49,092 nt of DNA. Origin: Planctomycetia bacterium (lineage in GTDB: Bacteria > Planctomycetota > Planctomycetia > Gemmatales > Gemmataceae). The DNA lies in contig SXID01000132.1 of the NCBI GenBank assembly GCA_005772955.1, forward strand, positions 1 to 49,092. The letters are read 5' to 3'. Position 1 is the stretch's first letter; every line of letters starts with the position of its first letter. Both the position numbers and the translations under genes were made by a program. Below, piece after piece: positions 32,727 through 41,443 of this stretch. Below the pieces are notes generated by a model. The model was not told where the DNA came from, did not search any database, and saw only the letters and a program-made list of their open reading frames with translations.

Positions 32727-33725
32727 ATGACGCGAATACCGCTCTACCCGTTACGTTTCGACCCGATCTTCACCACGAACCTGTGGGGCGGGCGGCGCTT
32801 GCCCGCGTATCTGAACCGCACGGTCGCGCACGACGACCCCGTTGGCGAAGCGTGGGTGTTGAGCGACGTGGACGGCAGCCTCAGTCGCGTCGCGGACGGC
32901 CCGCTCGCGGGGGCCACGCTCCGCGAGTTGCTCGCACACGATCCGTCGCGAATCGTCGGCGCGGCGAAGACCCCACAGGGCCGGTTCCCGCTGTTGCTGA
33001 AGTTTCTCGACGCGCGCCAGGAACTCTCCGTTCAGGTTCACCCGAACGACACGCAGGCCGCGCTGCTCGGCCCTGGAAAGTTCGGCAAGACGGAAGCGTG
33101 GGTTGTCCTCGACCGCGACGCCGCAACCAGCCGCCTCTACGCCGGGTTCGCGGAGGGCGTGAGCGCCGCTGACTTCCGCGCGGCACTCGCGTCGAAGACC
33201 ACGCCCCGTACGCTACACGGTTTCACGCCCAATCCAGGCGACTGCGTGTTCCTCGAAGCGGGCACCGTTCACGCGATCGGCTCGAACCTGCTCCTGTTTG
33301 AAGTGCAGCAGACGAGCGACATCACCTATCGGCTCTACGACTGGGATCGCGTGGACGCGAAAACGAAGCTCCCGCGACAACTTCACATCAACGAAGGTCT
33401 GGCGTGCGCGGACTTCCAGCGCGGCCCGTGTTATCCGGTCGGCCCGGCGGTCGCGGTGCGCGACGGCGTGCGCCACGAAGGTCTGGTGACGTGCGATTAT
33501 TTCACACTGGAACGCCTCACCAGCGCGGTGCCGTTTCGCGTGGGAAGCCCGACCCAGTGCCGCGCGGTCGTGTGTGTGAGCGGAAGCGGCGAACTGGAAT
33601 GCGCCGGCTCGCGGTATCCACTCCGCACTGGGGATGTGTATCTGCTCCCAGCGGAACTCGGCACCGCGATGGTGCTGCCCGCGACCCAACTCACGCTGCT
33701 CGAATGCGGACTGCCCAGCGAGTGA
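32727..33725 (+). CDS. manA: Mannose-6-phosphate isomerase, class I
   Basis: 332 residues, short form of the type I enzyme. Interconverts fructose 6-phosphate and mannose 6-phosphate, feeding glycan precursor synthesis. Zinc ligands are visible: Q103 and H105 in SVQVHPND, E123 in KTEAWVV, and the histidine in EAGTVHAIG; the catalytic Arg region QTSDITYRLYDW is present. ATG 32727 is nine bases from GGAAGG; an ATG at 32718 is too close to it. A compound palindrome follows nine bases after the stop. Confidence 0.93.
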   Translation: MTRIPLYPLRFDPIFTTNLWGGRRLPAYLNRTVAHDDPVGEAWVLSDVDGSLSRVADGPLAGATLRELLAHDPSRIVGAAKTPQGRFPLLLKFLDARQELSVQVHPNDTQAALLGPGKFGKTEAWVVLDRDAATSRLYAGFAEGVSAADFRAALASKTTPRTLHGFTPNPGDCVFLEAGTVHAIGSNLLLFEVQQTSDITYRLYDWDRVDAKTKLPRQLHINEGLACADFQRGPCYPVGPAVAVRDGVRHEGLVTCDYFTLERLTSAVPFRVGSPTQCRAVVCVSGSGELECAGSRYPLRTGDVYLLPAELGTAMVLPATQLTLLECGLPSE

Positions 33726-33733
33726 ATAACACG

Positions 33734-33881
33734 TACCCCCCAGCCCCCTCCCTGAAGGGAAGGGGAGAAAGAGACGCTTGCGGCTTCGCGTGCGTTCGGG
33801 CGCCGCGACTCGCGAAGCCGCGAGCGGCTCAGACAAGCAAGGTTTTGCTCCCCTTCCCTTCAGGGAGGGGGTTGGGGGGTA
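33734..33881. repeat. Nested palindromic element (families 4 and 2)
   Basis: Outer arms 33734-33767 and 33848-33881 (ccctccctgaagggaaggggag and complement, one mismatch) enclose inner arms 33775-33790 and 33811-33826 of the same family as 4846-4892. One element therefore seems to have landed inside another. The outer family also occurs inside the cysteine desulfurase gene. Confidence 0.85.
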
Positions 33882-33972
33882 GGTTATCTTTCGCAGCACT
33901 CGCACTTTTTTCTGAACACCTCCCCGCGTGAGCGGACATGATAGGGGTAGATGCTCGCTGGGAGTGCCCCCG

Positions 33973-35580
33973 ATGTCTGTCCGCGTTCGACTGCCGAACC
34001 CGCTCGCCGCGCTCGATGATCGCGTGCTGTTGAGCCGTTTTGCGGAACAGCACGACCAACCGGCCTTTGAACAACTCGTGAAGCGGCACGGGCGGCTCGT
34101 CTTCGGAGTGTGCCGGCGTGTTGTTCGCGACGCGCACCTCGCGGAAGACGCGTTCCAGGCGGTGTTCCTGGTGCTGGCGCGCAACCCGCGGGGCGCGACG
34201 GAAGCGACCTCCGTGGGCGGGTGGCTGTTCGGTGTCGCGCGTCGCGTTGGCCTCGCGGCGCGGCGTCACGAACAGCGTCGCGAGAAACGCGAACTGAAGG
34301 CGCGCCAACAAGGGGCTGACGCCCTCCCCTCGCCAACAACCGATTTCGATGATCTCCTTCGCGTGTTGGACGAAGAACTCGGCGCGCTGCCGGACGAGGT
34401 TCGCGCGGCACTGGTCGCGTGCTTCCTCGAAGAGCGCACGCACGACGAAGCCGCTCGCGAACTCGGCTGGAGCCTCAGCACACTGCGCCGGCGGGTCGAT
34501 CGCGGGAAGGAACTTCTGCGCTCGCGACTCGCTCGTCGCGGAGTGACGCTCGCGCTGGGGTTGCTCACGGGTGCGATTGCGTCCCCGGCTCGCGCCGCAG
34601 TTCCCGCACTCGCGCCTTCACCCGCAAGTGCCGCACTTGCCGCCGAAGCGTTCAAGCGTGGCATCGGAGCGAAGCTCTCGGCTGCTGTTACCGTGATCGC
34701 CCTCGCGGTTGGCGGAATCGCGTTCGGCCTCGCGAACGAACCAACTGATGCGCCGCTCCCGATCACCGCGAGCGCGGCGCAACCAAAGCCCGTGTTCGAC
34801 GTGGCACCGGCCCCGCGTGCAATCGTGGTGAAGCCCTGGGTGACGGTATCCGGCCGCGTGGTCTTCCCAAAAGACCAAGCGATTCCAGATGTGAAGGTGA
34901 TCACGACCGGCATCAAGGACGCGGAGGTGTGGAAGCCGTTCGCGCCGCTGATGTCCGAGGATGTACTGGTTCATGCGGAGAATCGCGGCATCGCGAACGC
35001 GATGGTGTGGCTGCGCCCGGATTCGGACGACAAGAAGGACGACTTCCCCGCGGAGAGCATTCACCCCGATCTCGCGAACCCGAAGCCGCAAGAACACCCC
35101 GTCCTCGCGGTTCGCGGGCAGTTCCTGCCGCGGGTGCTCGCGGCGCGAGCCGGCGATCGCGTGACGTTTGACAACCGCTTACCGGTCCCGACCAACGTGC
35201 TCTACACCGCGTTCCAACTCGACAACGGCGAGGGGCGAGAGTTCAACGTGCTGGTCGGAAAGGGCATGTCGCACACCGCGAAGCCGCTCCCCGCGATGCG
35301 CTCGCCCGACACGTACACGTCCAGCATCTACCCGTGGATGAAGGGTTACGTGTGGGCGTTCGATCACCCGTATTTCGCGGTCACGGACGCCAACGGCAAG
35401 TTTTCGATCGCGAACGCGCCCGCGGGTAAGTGGCGGCTCGTGGTGTGGCATGAAGCCGTGGGCTACCTCGGCGGCGCACCGGGCAAACTCGGCGCGAAGG
35501 TGACGATTCCCGAAAGCCGTGACGGGAAACTGGAACTCGACCCGCTCCCGTTCAAGAGCGACGACTGGCCCGCTCCGTAA
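33973..35580 (+). CDS. ECF sigma factor fused to a TM helix and a cupredoxin-like domain
   Basis: 535 residues. Sigma-70 region 2 at about 30-95 (LVFGVCRRVVRDAHLAEDAF), region 4 at about 137-187 (HDEAARELGWSLSTLRRRVDRG). A weak hydrophobic stretch at 191-213 and a clear TM helix at 236-255 follow, then an exported beta-sandwich domain at about 288-515. That domain matches the next gene product (DHPYFAVTDANGKFSIANAPAGK) but lacks its likely copper ligands: T407, S450 and Y453 stand where the partner has His, Cys and His; M456 remains. ATG 33973 has GGAG at 33961-33964. It probably senses envelope state directly, without a separate anti-sigma factor (inference). Confidence 0.88.
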   Translation: MSVRVRLPNPLAALDDRVLLSRFAEQHDQPAFEQLVKRHGRLVFGVCRRVVRDAHLAEDAFQAVFLVLARNPRGATEATSVGGWLFGVARRVGLAARRHEQRREKRELKARQQGADALPSPTTDFDDLLRVLDEELGALPDEVRAALVACFLEERTHDEAARELGWSLSTLRRRVDRGKELLRSRLARRGVTLALGLLTGAIASPARAAVPALAPSPASAALAAEAFKRGIGAKLSAAVTVIALAVGGIAFGLANEPTDAPLPITASAAQPKPVFDVAPAPRAIVVKPWVTVSGRVVFPKDQAIPDVKVITTGIKDAEVWKPFAPLMSEDVLVHAENRGIANAMVWLRPDSDDKKDDFPAESIHPDLANPKPQEHPVLAVRGQFLPRVLAARAGDRVTFDNRLPVPTNVLYTAFQLDNGEGREFNVLVGKGMSHTAKPLPAMRSPDTYTSSIYPWMKGYVWAFDHPYFAVTDANGKFSIANAPAGKWRLVVWHEAVGYLGGAPGKLGAKVTIPESRDGKLELDPLPFKSDDWPAP

Positions 35581-35613
35581 CGTTTCCAGGTTCCATTACC
35601 TCAAGGTGTTCCC

Positions 35614-36405
35614 ATGCGACTACTGTTGTCGTGCGTGTGCTGCTGCGCGCTCGCGTCCGTCATGACCGCGCAAGAGAAGTGGGTGACGGTCAAGGGGCAG
35701 GTGGTGTTCCCGGCTGACAAGGAAATTCCAAAGCGCGCGGCGCTGAAGGTAGACGGCCCCGACAAGGTCGCGTGTCTCGCGAAGGGGGCAATTCTCGACG
35801 AGACGGTTCTGGTGAACCCGAAGAACCGCGGGATCAAGAACGTGGTCGTGTACCTGCGCCCGGATAACGCCAACAACCTGAAGGCCGAGTTCGCCGCGAA
35901 CGAGATTCATCCCAACGACGCGAACCGCAGAGCCGTCGACGTGGTGATCGACCAACCGTGTTGCATGTTCGTGCCGCGCGTGACGTGTGCGCGTGTGGGC
36001 GACACGATTGTGGTGAAGAACCCGGCGGCGTTCGCACACAACTTCTTCTGGGACAGCGTGAACAACGGCACGCACAACCCAAACATCGCTGCGACCGCGA
36101 ACTGGAAGATGCCGAACGCGCTGGTGAAGGAAAGCACGCCGATCCAGTACAAGTGTACGATTCATCCGTGGATGACCGGCTACGTGCGCATCTTCGACCA
36201 CCCGTACTACTCGGTGACTGACGAGGACGGGAAGTTTTCGATTGCGAACGCGCCGGCTGGGAAGTACCGCATCGTGTACTGGCACGAGAACGGCGTCCGC
36301 GGTGGCGCGAAGGGGCGTGCCGGCGACGTGGTCGCGATTGCAGGGCCGCAAGGCGCCAAGACGATGGAGATGAAGCCCACCGACTTCGACGTGAGTCCGA
36401 AGTAG
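35614..36405 (+). CDS. Secreted cupredoxin-like protein
   Basis: 263 residues. A signal peptide (MRLLLSCVCCCALASVMTAQ, perhaps lipid-modified or not) precedes a single beta-sandwich domain. H142 (AFAHNFF), C181, H184 and M187 (CTIHPWM) form a plausible type-1 copper set. The C-terminal KFSIANAPAGKYRIVYWHE part is shared with the upstream sigma fusion, only 33 bases away. The two are probably co-transcribed and paralogous. Electron transfer or metal binding is inferred from the ligand pattern only. Confidence 0.85.
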   Translation: MRLLLSCVCCCALASVMTAQEKWVTVKGQVVFPADKEIPKRAALKVDGPDKVACLAKGAILDETVLVNPKNRGIKNVVVYLRPDNANNLKAEFAANEIHPNDANRRAVDVVIDQPCCMFVPRVTCARVGDTIVVKNPAAFAHNFFWDSVNNGTHNPNIAATANWKMPNALVKESTPIQYKCTIHPWMTGYVRIFDHPYYSVTDEDGKFSIANAPAGKYRIVYWHENGVRGGAKGRAGDVVAIAGPQGAKTMEMKPTDFDVSPK

Positions 36406-36429
36406 CCCGCCGCTTGCGGCGTAGCGGGC
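36405..36429. terminator. Bidirectional terminator-like hairpin
   Basis: gcccgc/gcgggc stem with an inner cgc/gcg pairing, starting on the last base of the upstream stop and ending next to the stop of the convergent cysteine desulfurase gene. Confidence 0.55.
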
Positions 36430-36430
36430 G

Positions 36431-37618
36431 TTATGGGGCGCGCATCGTTCGCACGCACTGAACGACACACGCCGCGGCCTCGTCGATCTCCTCGACGGAC
36501 TGGCTCGGCGCGAAGCTAAAGCGGAGCGCCGACCGCAGCACCTCGTCCGAAACGCCCATCACGCGAAGCACCGGGCTGGGCAACAGGCTACCGCTCGAAC
36601 ACGCGGACCCGGTCGAACACGCGACCCCTGCGAGGTCGAGTGCCATCAGGAGCAGGTCTGCACGGCAGCCTGGGAATGATACGTTCAGCGTGGTCGGCAC
36701 CACGTCCGGCGTGCCGATCTCCGGGCCGTTGAGCACGACCGGTTCGCACTCGCTTTGCAGTGCGTTCCAGAACCGGGCGCGGAGCGTTTCGAGTTGGGTG
36801 CGGTTGTTGTCCAGGTTGCGCACCGCGAGTTCCAGCGCGGCGGCCATTCCGACCGCGAGCGCGACCGGTTCCGTGCCCGGCCGCCGGCCGCTTTGCTGGT
36901 GCCCGCCGAATGTGCGCGGCTCCAGGTGCGTGCCGCGCTTCGTGAGCAACACGCCCACACCCTTCGGCCCGCCGAACTTGTGTGCGCTCGCGGTGAGCGT
37001 GGTCGCGCCAAGCGCGCGGAAGTTCACCGCGATCTTGCCCACGGCTTGCACCGCGTCGCAGTGGAGTCGCGCGCCTTTCGGCAGTGACAGCGCGATGTCA
37101 CGCACCGGCTGAATCGCACCGGTCTCGTGGTTCGCGAGCATCACGCAAACGAGATTCACGTTCTCATCTGGAACGCGCCACTCGATCACGCCGCGCGCGT
37201 TCGCGGGCAGCCATTCGACCGCGACGCCAAGTGATTCGAGGTGTCGAAGGGGTTCGATCACGCACGGGTGTTCGAGTAAAGAACCTACCCCCCTCCCTTC
37301 AGGGAGGGGAGCTTTGTCTGTCTCCCCCCTCCCTGAAGGGAGGGGGGTTGGGGGGGTAGGTTGCCTTCCCACCAACCCAAACACCGCGAGGTTGTTCGCC
37401 TCGGTCGCACCGCTGGTGAACGTCACTTCGTCGGGGTGTGCCCCCAATAGCGATGCGATCTTCTCTCTCGCGTCTTCGAGTGCCTGACGTGATTTGCGCC
37501 CGACTGCGTGCGCCGACGACGGGTTACCATAGGTTTCCTCCATCAGTGGGCGCATCGCGTCCCACACGCCGGGCAACAGTGGTGTGGTCGCGTTGTGGTC
37601 GAGGTAGATTGGTCGCAT
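36431..37618 (-). CDS. Cysteine desulfurase (NifS/IscS type) carrying an in-frame palindromic insert
   Basis: 395 residues. PLP enzyme that moves sulfur from cysteine to Fe-S cluster or thio-cofactor assembly. Seen: [30 protein letters not shown], the PLP lysine K214 ([10 protein letters not shown]) and the mobile catalytic cysteine in [10 protein letters not shown]. Residues 86-113 ([12 protein letters not shown], then APLPEGRG) are encoded by the 81-base palindromic element at 37282-37362 and replace the usual short segment before the PLP-stacking H117. The frame is kept, so the gene is probably functional. Confidence 0.92.
   Translation of the reverse strand: MRPIYLDHNATTPLLPGVWDAMRPLMEETYGNPSSAHAVGRKSRQALEDAREKIASLLGAHPDEVTFTSGATEANNLAVFGLVGRQPTPPTPLPSGRGETDKAPLPEGRGVGSLLEHPCVIEPLRHLESLGVAVEWLPANARGVIEWRVPDENVNLVCVMLANHETGAIQPVRDIALSLPKGARLHCDAVQAVGKIAVNFRALGATTLTASAHKFGGPKGVGVLLTKRGTHLEPRTFGGHQQSGRRPGTEPVALAVGMAAALELAVRNLDNNRTQLETLRARFWNALQSECEPVVLNGPEIGTPDVVPTTLNVSFPGCRADLLLMALDLAGVACSTGSACSSGSLLPSPVLRVMGVSDEVLRSALRFSFAPSQSVEEIDEAAACVVQCVRTMRAP
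37282..37362. repeat. Palindromic element inside the cysteine desulfurase CDS (family 4)
   Basis: About 30-base arms (aacctacccccctccc and complement) around cttt/tgtct; total 81 bases, exactly 27 codons. The same family makes up the outer arms of 33734-33881. Confidence 0.88.
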
Positions 37619-37769
37619 CGTACCATCTTACGCCGTCGAGGATTTGCGGAATGAACTTGCGACCGTACTCGCATTTGAGGATACTCAACTCTCCTCGCTG
37701 ACCGTTCGGCCGCGCGCTGATCTGATTCGTTTCCGTCGATTCCTCGTCAATTCTCGATGGGGGGATGTC

Positions 37770-38798
37770 ATGTGTCGGTTTTGTCGTTCCCCGCGTTTCG
37801 TGCGGGGTGGGTTCACGTTGATTGAGTTGTTGGTGGTGATTGCGATTATTGCGATCCTCATCGGGTTGTTGCTCCCGGCGGTTCAGAAGGTGCGTGAGGC
37901 CGCCTCGCGAACGCAGTGTACGAACAACCTCAAGCAAATCGGGCTGGCCGCTCACAACTACCACGACGCGTTTGGGAAGTTCCCGTCTGGCTCGGAGAAC
38001 GCCGCCGTTTGGGGACCGTCTCCGCACGCGTACCTGCTGCCCGTGATCGAACAGGGGAACGTCTCGGCGCTGATGACGCAGTCCTTCGCGCACGGGGCCA
38101 GCGCCCAGGGCGGGACCGGGGCGCCTGTGACCAACCACGAATCGGGATCGACGACGCGGCCGAAGGTGTTCGTGTGCCCGTCCGACCCGAACACGTTCGC
38201 CGGTCTGGTGTATGGGTTCACCAACTACCACACCAACTACGGGCGGTGGGTGGGCCTTGAGAGCAAGTGGGACGGCGTGTTCGGAACGAACTTCGTCCCC
38301 TACGGGAGCGTCCCCGCGATGGCCGCGACAACGATCGTCGGCATCACAGACGGAACCAGCAACACGGTGTCGTTCGCTGAGGTGGCCAACGGGGCCAGTG
38401 GCACGTCCCCGACTCCGCGTGACGCGCGACGCGACTGTTTCGACGGCGGCGCCATTCCTGTCAACACGAACAACCCGACGACGGTTCGGAACTATTTGTT
38501 GGGGTTGAACATGCAGACCGCGGGGACGCTCGGCTGGAACTGGCGCGGCTACCCGTGGCGCGAGGGGTCAATCTGGCGCAACGGGTTTAACACCATTCTC
38601 CCACCGAACAAGCCCTGCTATCGGCCCAATAGCGGCGAGTGGTGGCAACTGGTCACTCCCGCGAGCAGTTTCCACAGTGGTGGGGTGAACGTGTGCCTGG
38701 CAGACGGGTCCATCCGGTTCATCACCGATTCCGTAAACCCCGACGCCTGGACCGCGGCCGGCTCCCGGGCCGGCGGCGAATCCCTCCCGCTGAACTGA
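37770..38798 (+). CDS. DUF1559 protein with type IV pilin-like N-terminus
   Basis: 342 residues. The prepilin motif [19 protein letters not shown] begins at about residue 13, followed by [21 protein letters not shown]; the C-terminal H[12 protein letters not shown] pattern of this planctomycete family is present ([15 protein letters not shown]). These proteins are usually exported pseudopilins and are strongly expanded in planctomycetes. Start ATG 37770 has a G-rich RBS (gatggggggat). It diverges from the cysteine desulfurase over 151 bases. Confidence 0.93.
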   Translation: MCRFCRSPRFVRGGFTLIELLVVIAIIAILIGLLLPAVQKVREAASRTQCTNNLKQIGLAAHNYHDAFGKFPSGSENAAVWGPSPHAYLLPVIEQGNVSALMTQSFAHGASAQGGTGAPVTNHESGSTTRPKVFVCPSDPNTFAGLVYGFTNYHTNYGRWVGLESKWDGVFGTNFVPYGSVPAMAATTIVGITDGTSNTVSFAEVANGASGTSPTPRDARRDCFDGGAIPVNTNNPTTVRNYLLGLNMQTAGTLGWNWRGYPWREGSIWRNGFNTILPPNKPCYRPNSGEWWQLVTPASSFHSGGVNVCLADGSIRFITDSVNPDAWTAAGSRAGGESLPLN

Positions 38799-38943
38799 GA
38801 GCAGAAGAGGGAAGAGAAGGTTTCGCGTTCACCCAGAGGGGCGATGAGGCGTTGCCCAGTCGAGGCGTCTCTGGCCCCTGCGGGTCCAACGCTACACTTC
38901 CTACCTCTTCTGTCCCCTGCTCCCGCCTTCTGCTCTCTTCACG
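38797..38943. repeat. Degenerate inverted repeat between DUF1559 and lipoprotein genes
   Basis: Outer gagagcagaag/cttctgctctc arms with inner gaggggcg and ctggcccctgcggg segments; imperfect. It fills the spacer. Similar sequence lies after the gene ending at 46576. Confidence 0.5.
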
Positions 38944-38953
38944 AGGTCACACC

Positions 38954-39130
38954 ATGTTGTGCGCCCTTCGCATCGCGCTACTCGTCTCCACTGCGATGGT
39001 CGCAGGCGGGTGCGGGAGTGCGGAACCAACTGCACCGAAAGAAGAACTCAACGACAAGGAGAAGTTGCAAGTGAAGGATCTGAACGAGCAGCGCAAGGAG
39101 GAATGGCAGAACACCAAGACGAAGAAGTGA
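38954..39130 (+). CDS. Small lipoprotein
   Basis: 58 residues. Signal peptide with lipobox VAGGC (cysteine 20) followed by a short, highly charged Lys/Glu-rich tail (KDLNEQRKEEWQ). Placed directly after a DUF1559 gene, as such small lipoproteins often are in planctomycetes (general knowledge). Bases 39131-39284 beyond it hold no gene I can support. Confidence 0.75.
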   Translation: MLCALRIALLVSTAMVAGGCGSAEPTAPKEELNDKEKLQVKDLNEQRKEEWQNTKTKK

Positions 39131-39284
39131 GCCGGGTGTTGCGAACCCCGCGCCTGTGGGCGATAATCTCCGTTGACCTTTCGAGGGAGTGTTGTGACAA
39201 GCAGAAGAGTACGTTCTCCGGCTCGCAGTTGTTTTCTCGCGCCGGGTACAGCACACTGATGGGATTCCCGCTGTGAGAACCGCC

Positions 39285-40706
39285 ATGCCCACATTTCGCC
39301 ACCCCACTCTATCCCGCCGAACCGCCATTCAAGCCGGGGCCGTCGGGCTTCTCGGTCTCGGACTCGGTGAACTCAACACGCTGCGTGCCTCATCGAAGCA
39401 CAGCGCGAAGTCGGTCATTTACGTCTTCCTATCGGGCGGGCTGGCGCAGCACGAGAGCTTCGACCCGAAGCCGGACGCGCCCGACGCGATCCGCGGCGAG
39501 TTCGGCACCACCGCGACCAAGACGACTGGGTTGCGCATCACGGAGCATCTGCCGAAGCTCGCGGCGTGTTCGGACAAGTGGTGCGTCGTCCGCTCGCTCA
39601 CGCACAAGTCGAACGACCACTCGCTGAGCCACCACATCATGTTAACCGGGCGCAGCGATGCGCCGGTGGGCTTCAACCCGAGTTTGCCGAAGCCGAGCGA
39701 TCATCCGAGCCTTGCGGCTATCGCGGGCGCGGTCACGAAGGCACGCAACAACCTGCCGCCCGCGATCGTGCTGCCGGACCGGATCGTCCACAACACCGGG
39801 CGTGTGATACCGGGGCAGTTCGCCGGTGTGATGGGCCGCGCCCGCGACCCGTGGTTCCTCGAAGCCTCCGCGTTCGAGCCGAAAGCGTACGGCGCGTACC
39901 CAGAGTACGAGTTCGACCACCAGCAGCGTCCCACCGAGTTCAAGCGGAAGACGTTCACGATCCCCGATTTGAGCCTGCCGCAGGGCGTGGACGGCGACCG
40001 ATTCGGCGCGCGGCTCGACATTCTCAAGCACCTTGACGCACAGCGCAAGACACTCGAAGACAACGCGAACGCGGGCGCGTTCAGTCGCTCGCGCGCGGAC
40101 GCGGTAAGCCTGCTGACGGACGCTCGCGTGCGGGTCGCATTCGACCTGAACCGGGCGCCCGCGAAAGACCTCGAGCGCTACGGCAACAACGCGTTCGGTT
40201 GGTCGCTGCTGATGAGCGCGCGACTGGTCGAAGCCGGGGTGAACCTCGTTCAAGTGAATCTCGGTAACAACGAGACGTGGGACACACACGGCAACGCGTT
40301 CCCGCACCTGAAGGACAAACTTCTCCCGCCGACCGACAAGGCGCTCTGCGCGCTGCTCGACGATCTCGAACAACGCGGGTTGCTCGATTCTACCCTTATC
40401 GTGATGGCGGGCGAATTCGGGCGCACGCCACGGCTGAGTACGTTGGGGCAGTTCTACAAGGGTCCGGGCCGCGACCACTGGGGGTCGGTGCAATCGGCGT
40501 GGCTCGCGGGCGGCGGCGTGAAGGGTGGGCGCGTGATCGGCTCGTCCGACAAGACCGGCGGCTACCCCGCGACGGACCCGCAATCGCCGGAGAACTTCGC
40601 CGCGACGATCTACAGCGCGCTGGGCCTCCCGAAGACGGCCGCGTGGACGGACGCCGAGAGCCGCCCGCACCACCTCTACCACGCCGACCCCATGCCCGTC
40701 GGGTGA
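39285..40706 (+). CDS. DUF1501 exported protein (sulfatase-like fold)
   Basis: 473 residues. Twin-arginine signal LSRRTAIQAGAVGLLGLGLG directs export. Motifs shared with the family: SVIYVFLSGGLAQHESFDPK, HKSNDHSLSHHIMLTG, NLGNNETWDTHGNAF and VMAGEFGRTPRL near the end, with conserved Asp/His. DUF1501 relates to the alkaline-phosphatase/sulfatase superfamily; enzymatic activity is unproven. These genes usually pair with DUF1549/DUF1553 genes, which are absent here. Confidence 0.92.
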   Translation: MPTFRHPTLSRRTAIQAGAVGLLGLGLGELNTLRASSKHSAKSVIYVFLSGGLAQHESFDPKPDAPDAIRGEFGTTATKTTGLRITEHLPKLAACSDKWCVVRSLTHKSNDHSLSHHIMLTGRSDAPVGFNPSLPKPSDHPSLAAIAGAVTKARNNLPPAIVLPDRIVHNTGRVIPGQFAGVMGRARDPWFLEASAFEPKAYGAYPEYEFDHQQRPTEFKRKTFTIPDLSLPQGVDGDRFGARLDILKHLDAQRKTLEDNANAGAFSRSRADAVSLLTDARVRVAFDLNRAPAKDLERYGNNAFGWSLLMSARLVEAGVNLVQVNLGNNETWDTHGNAFPHLKDKLLPPTDKALCALLDDLEQRGLLDSTLIVMAGEFGRTPRLSTLGQFYKGPGRDHWGSVQSAWLAGGGVKGGRVIGSSDKTGGYPATDPQSPENFAATIYSALGLPKTAAWTDAESRPHHLYHADPMPVG

Positions 40707-40712
40707 CCGAAG

Positions 40713-40792
40713 CCCGCTCCTTGCGGTCGCGGCTCGGTGTGGTTGTGCGAGATACGAGAACGCTCAACGAGCCGCGACCGCAAGGGAGCGGG
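40713..40792. repeat. Palindromic repeat (family 1, second copy)
   Basis: Arms 40713-40736 and 40768-40792 match the arms of 2320-2385 (gccgcgaccgcaaggga), with a one-base deletion in the left arm and a longer loop. It ends eight bases before the next ATG. Confidence 0.85.
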
Positions 40793-40800
40793 ATGCCTCC

Positions 40801-41382
40801 ATGAAGTACGAAGTGCGGTGCGCGTGCGGGAAGACGCACGCCGTGAGCGCCGCGGATGCCGGCGTGTCACTTCGCTGCGCCTGCGGGCGCACGGTCGAGG
40901 CGCCGGCCTTGCACATGCTCCTCGCGTCCGCAGGTGAAATGGGCGTGTCGCCGGTTGTGCAACTTCAGGCGATGCTTCTTCAGAACGAGTTGCCCGGTAC
41001 GAACGACTGCGATTGCTGTCACCGCGGCACGGAGCATTTGATTCGCGTGTCGGTTGTGTGTGAGCGCCTCATCGTGAAGGATCAGTCGAGTCCGGGGGTG
41101 GCGTTGCTCGGCTGTGCGCTGCTCGGTCTGCTCGCGGGATTGGCGATTTACATCTCCCGCTTCGGTGGGACACCGACCGAACGTGGAGCAGAAGTTTCTT
41201 TCGTGCTTCCGGTACGTGTGTGCGAGGTGTGCGAACGTGACGTGACTGCCCCCGGAGCGGTGCGCCAGGTCTTGCGGACGACCCCCCATCTACGCGGCCC
41301 TCTTCGATCAGTACCCGAACGCGATCGTCCGCAAACTCGGCTGATTCGCACTTCACTTGTCTGGCTCACTTCGCTTGCTTAG
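40801..41382 (+). CDS. Zinc-ribbon-like membrane protein, probably frameshifted at its C-terminus
   Basis: 193 residues as read: an N-terminal Cys-rich part ([15 protein letters not shown]; then DCDCCHRG), one TM segment ([18 protein letters not shown]) and CEVCERD. After VLRTTP the frame loses protein character ([16 protein letters not shown]). Removing one C from the six-C run at 41282-41287 gives [18 protein letters not shown] and a stop at 41342-41344, which looks native. So the gene is probably 180 residues with a C-run frameshift. Function unknown. Confidence 0.75.
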   Translation: MKYEVRCACGKTHAVSAADAGVSLRCACGRTVEAPALHMLLASAGEMGVSPVVQLQAMLLQNELPGTNDCDCCHRGTEHLIRVSVVCERLIVKDQSSPGVALLGCALLGLLAGLAIYISRFGGTPTERGAEVSFVLPVRVCEVCERDVTAPGAVRQVLRTTPHLRGPLRSVPERDRPQTRLIRTSLVWLTSLA

Positions 41383-41443
41383 ACTTCTCGCTAGCACAGA
41401 ACCCGACTCAGGATACTCAGCTTCGCGTGGAGGAACCCTTATC

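Noticed and set aside
33213-34184. Long - strand open frame across the manA 3' end and the palindrome
   Set aside because: It crosses the palindromic element and the 5' end of the sigma gene; composition is shadow-like.
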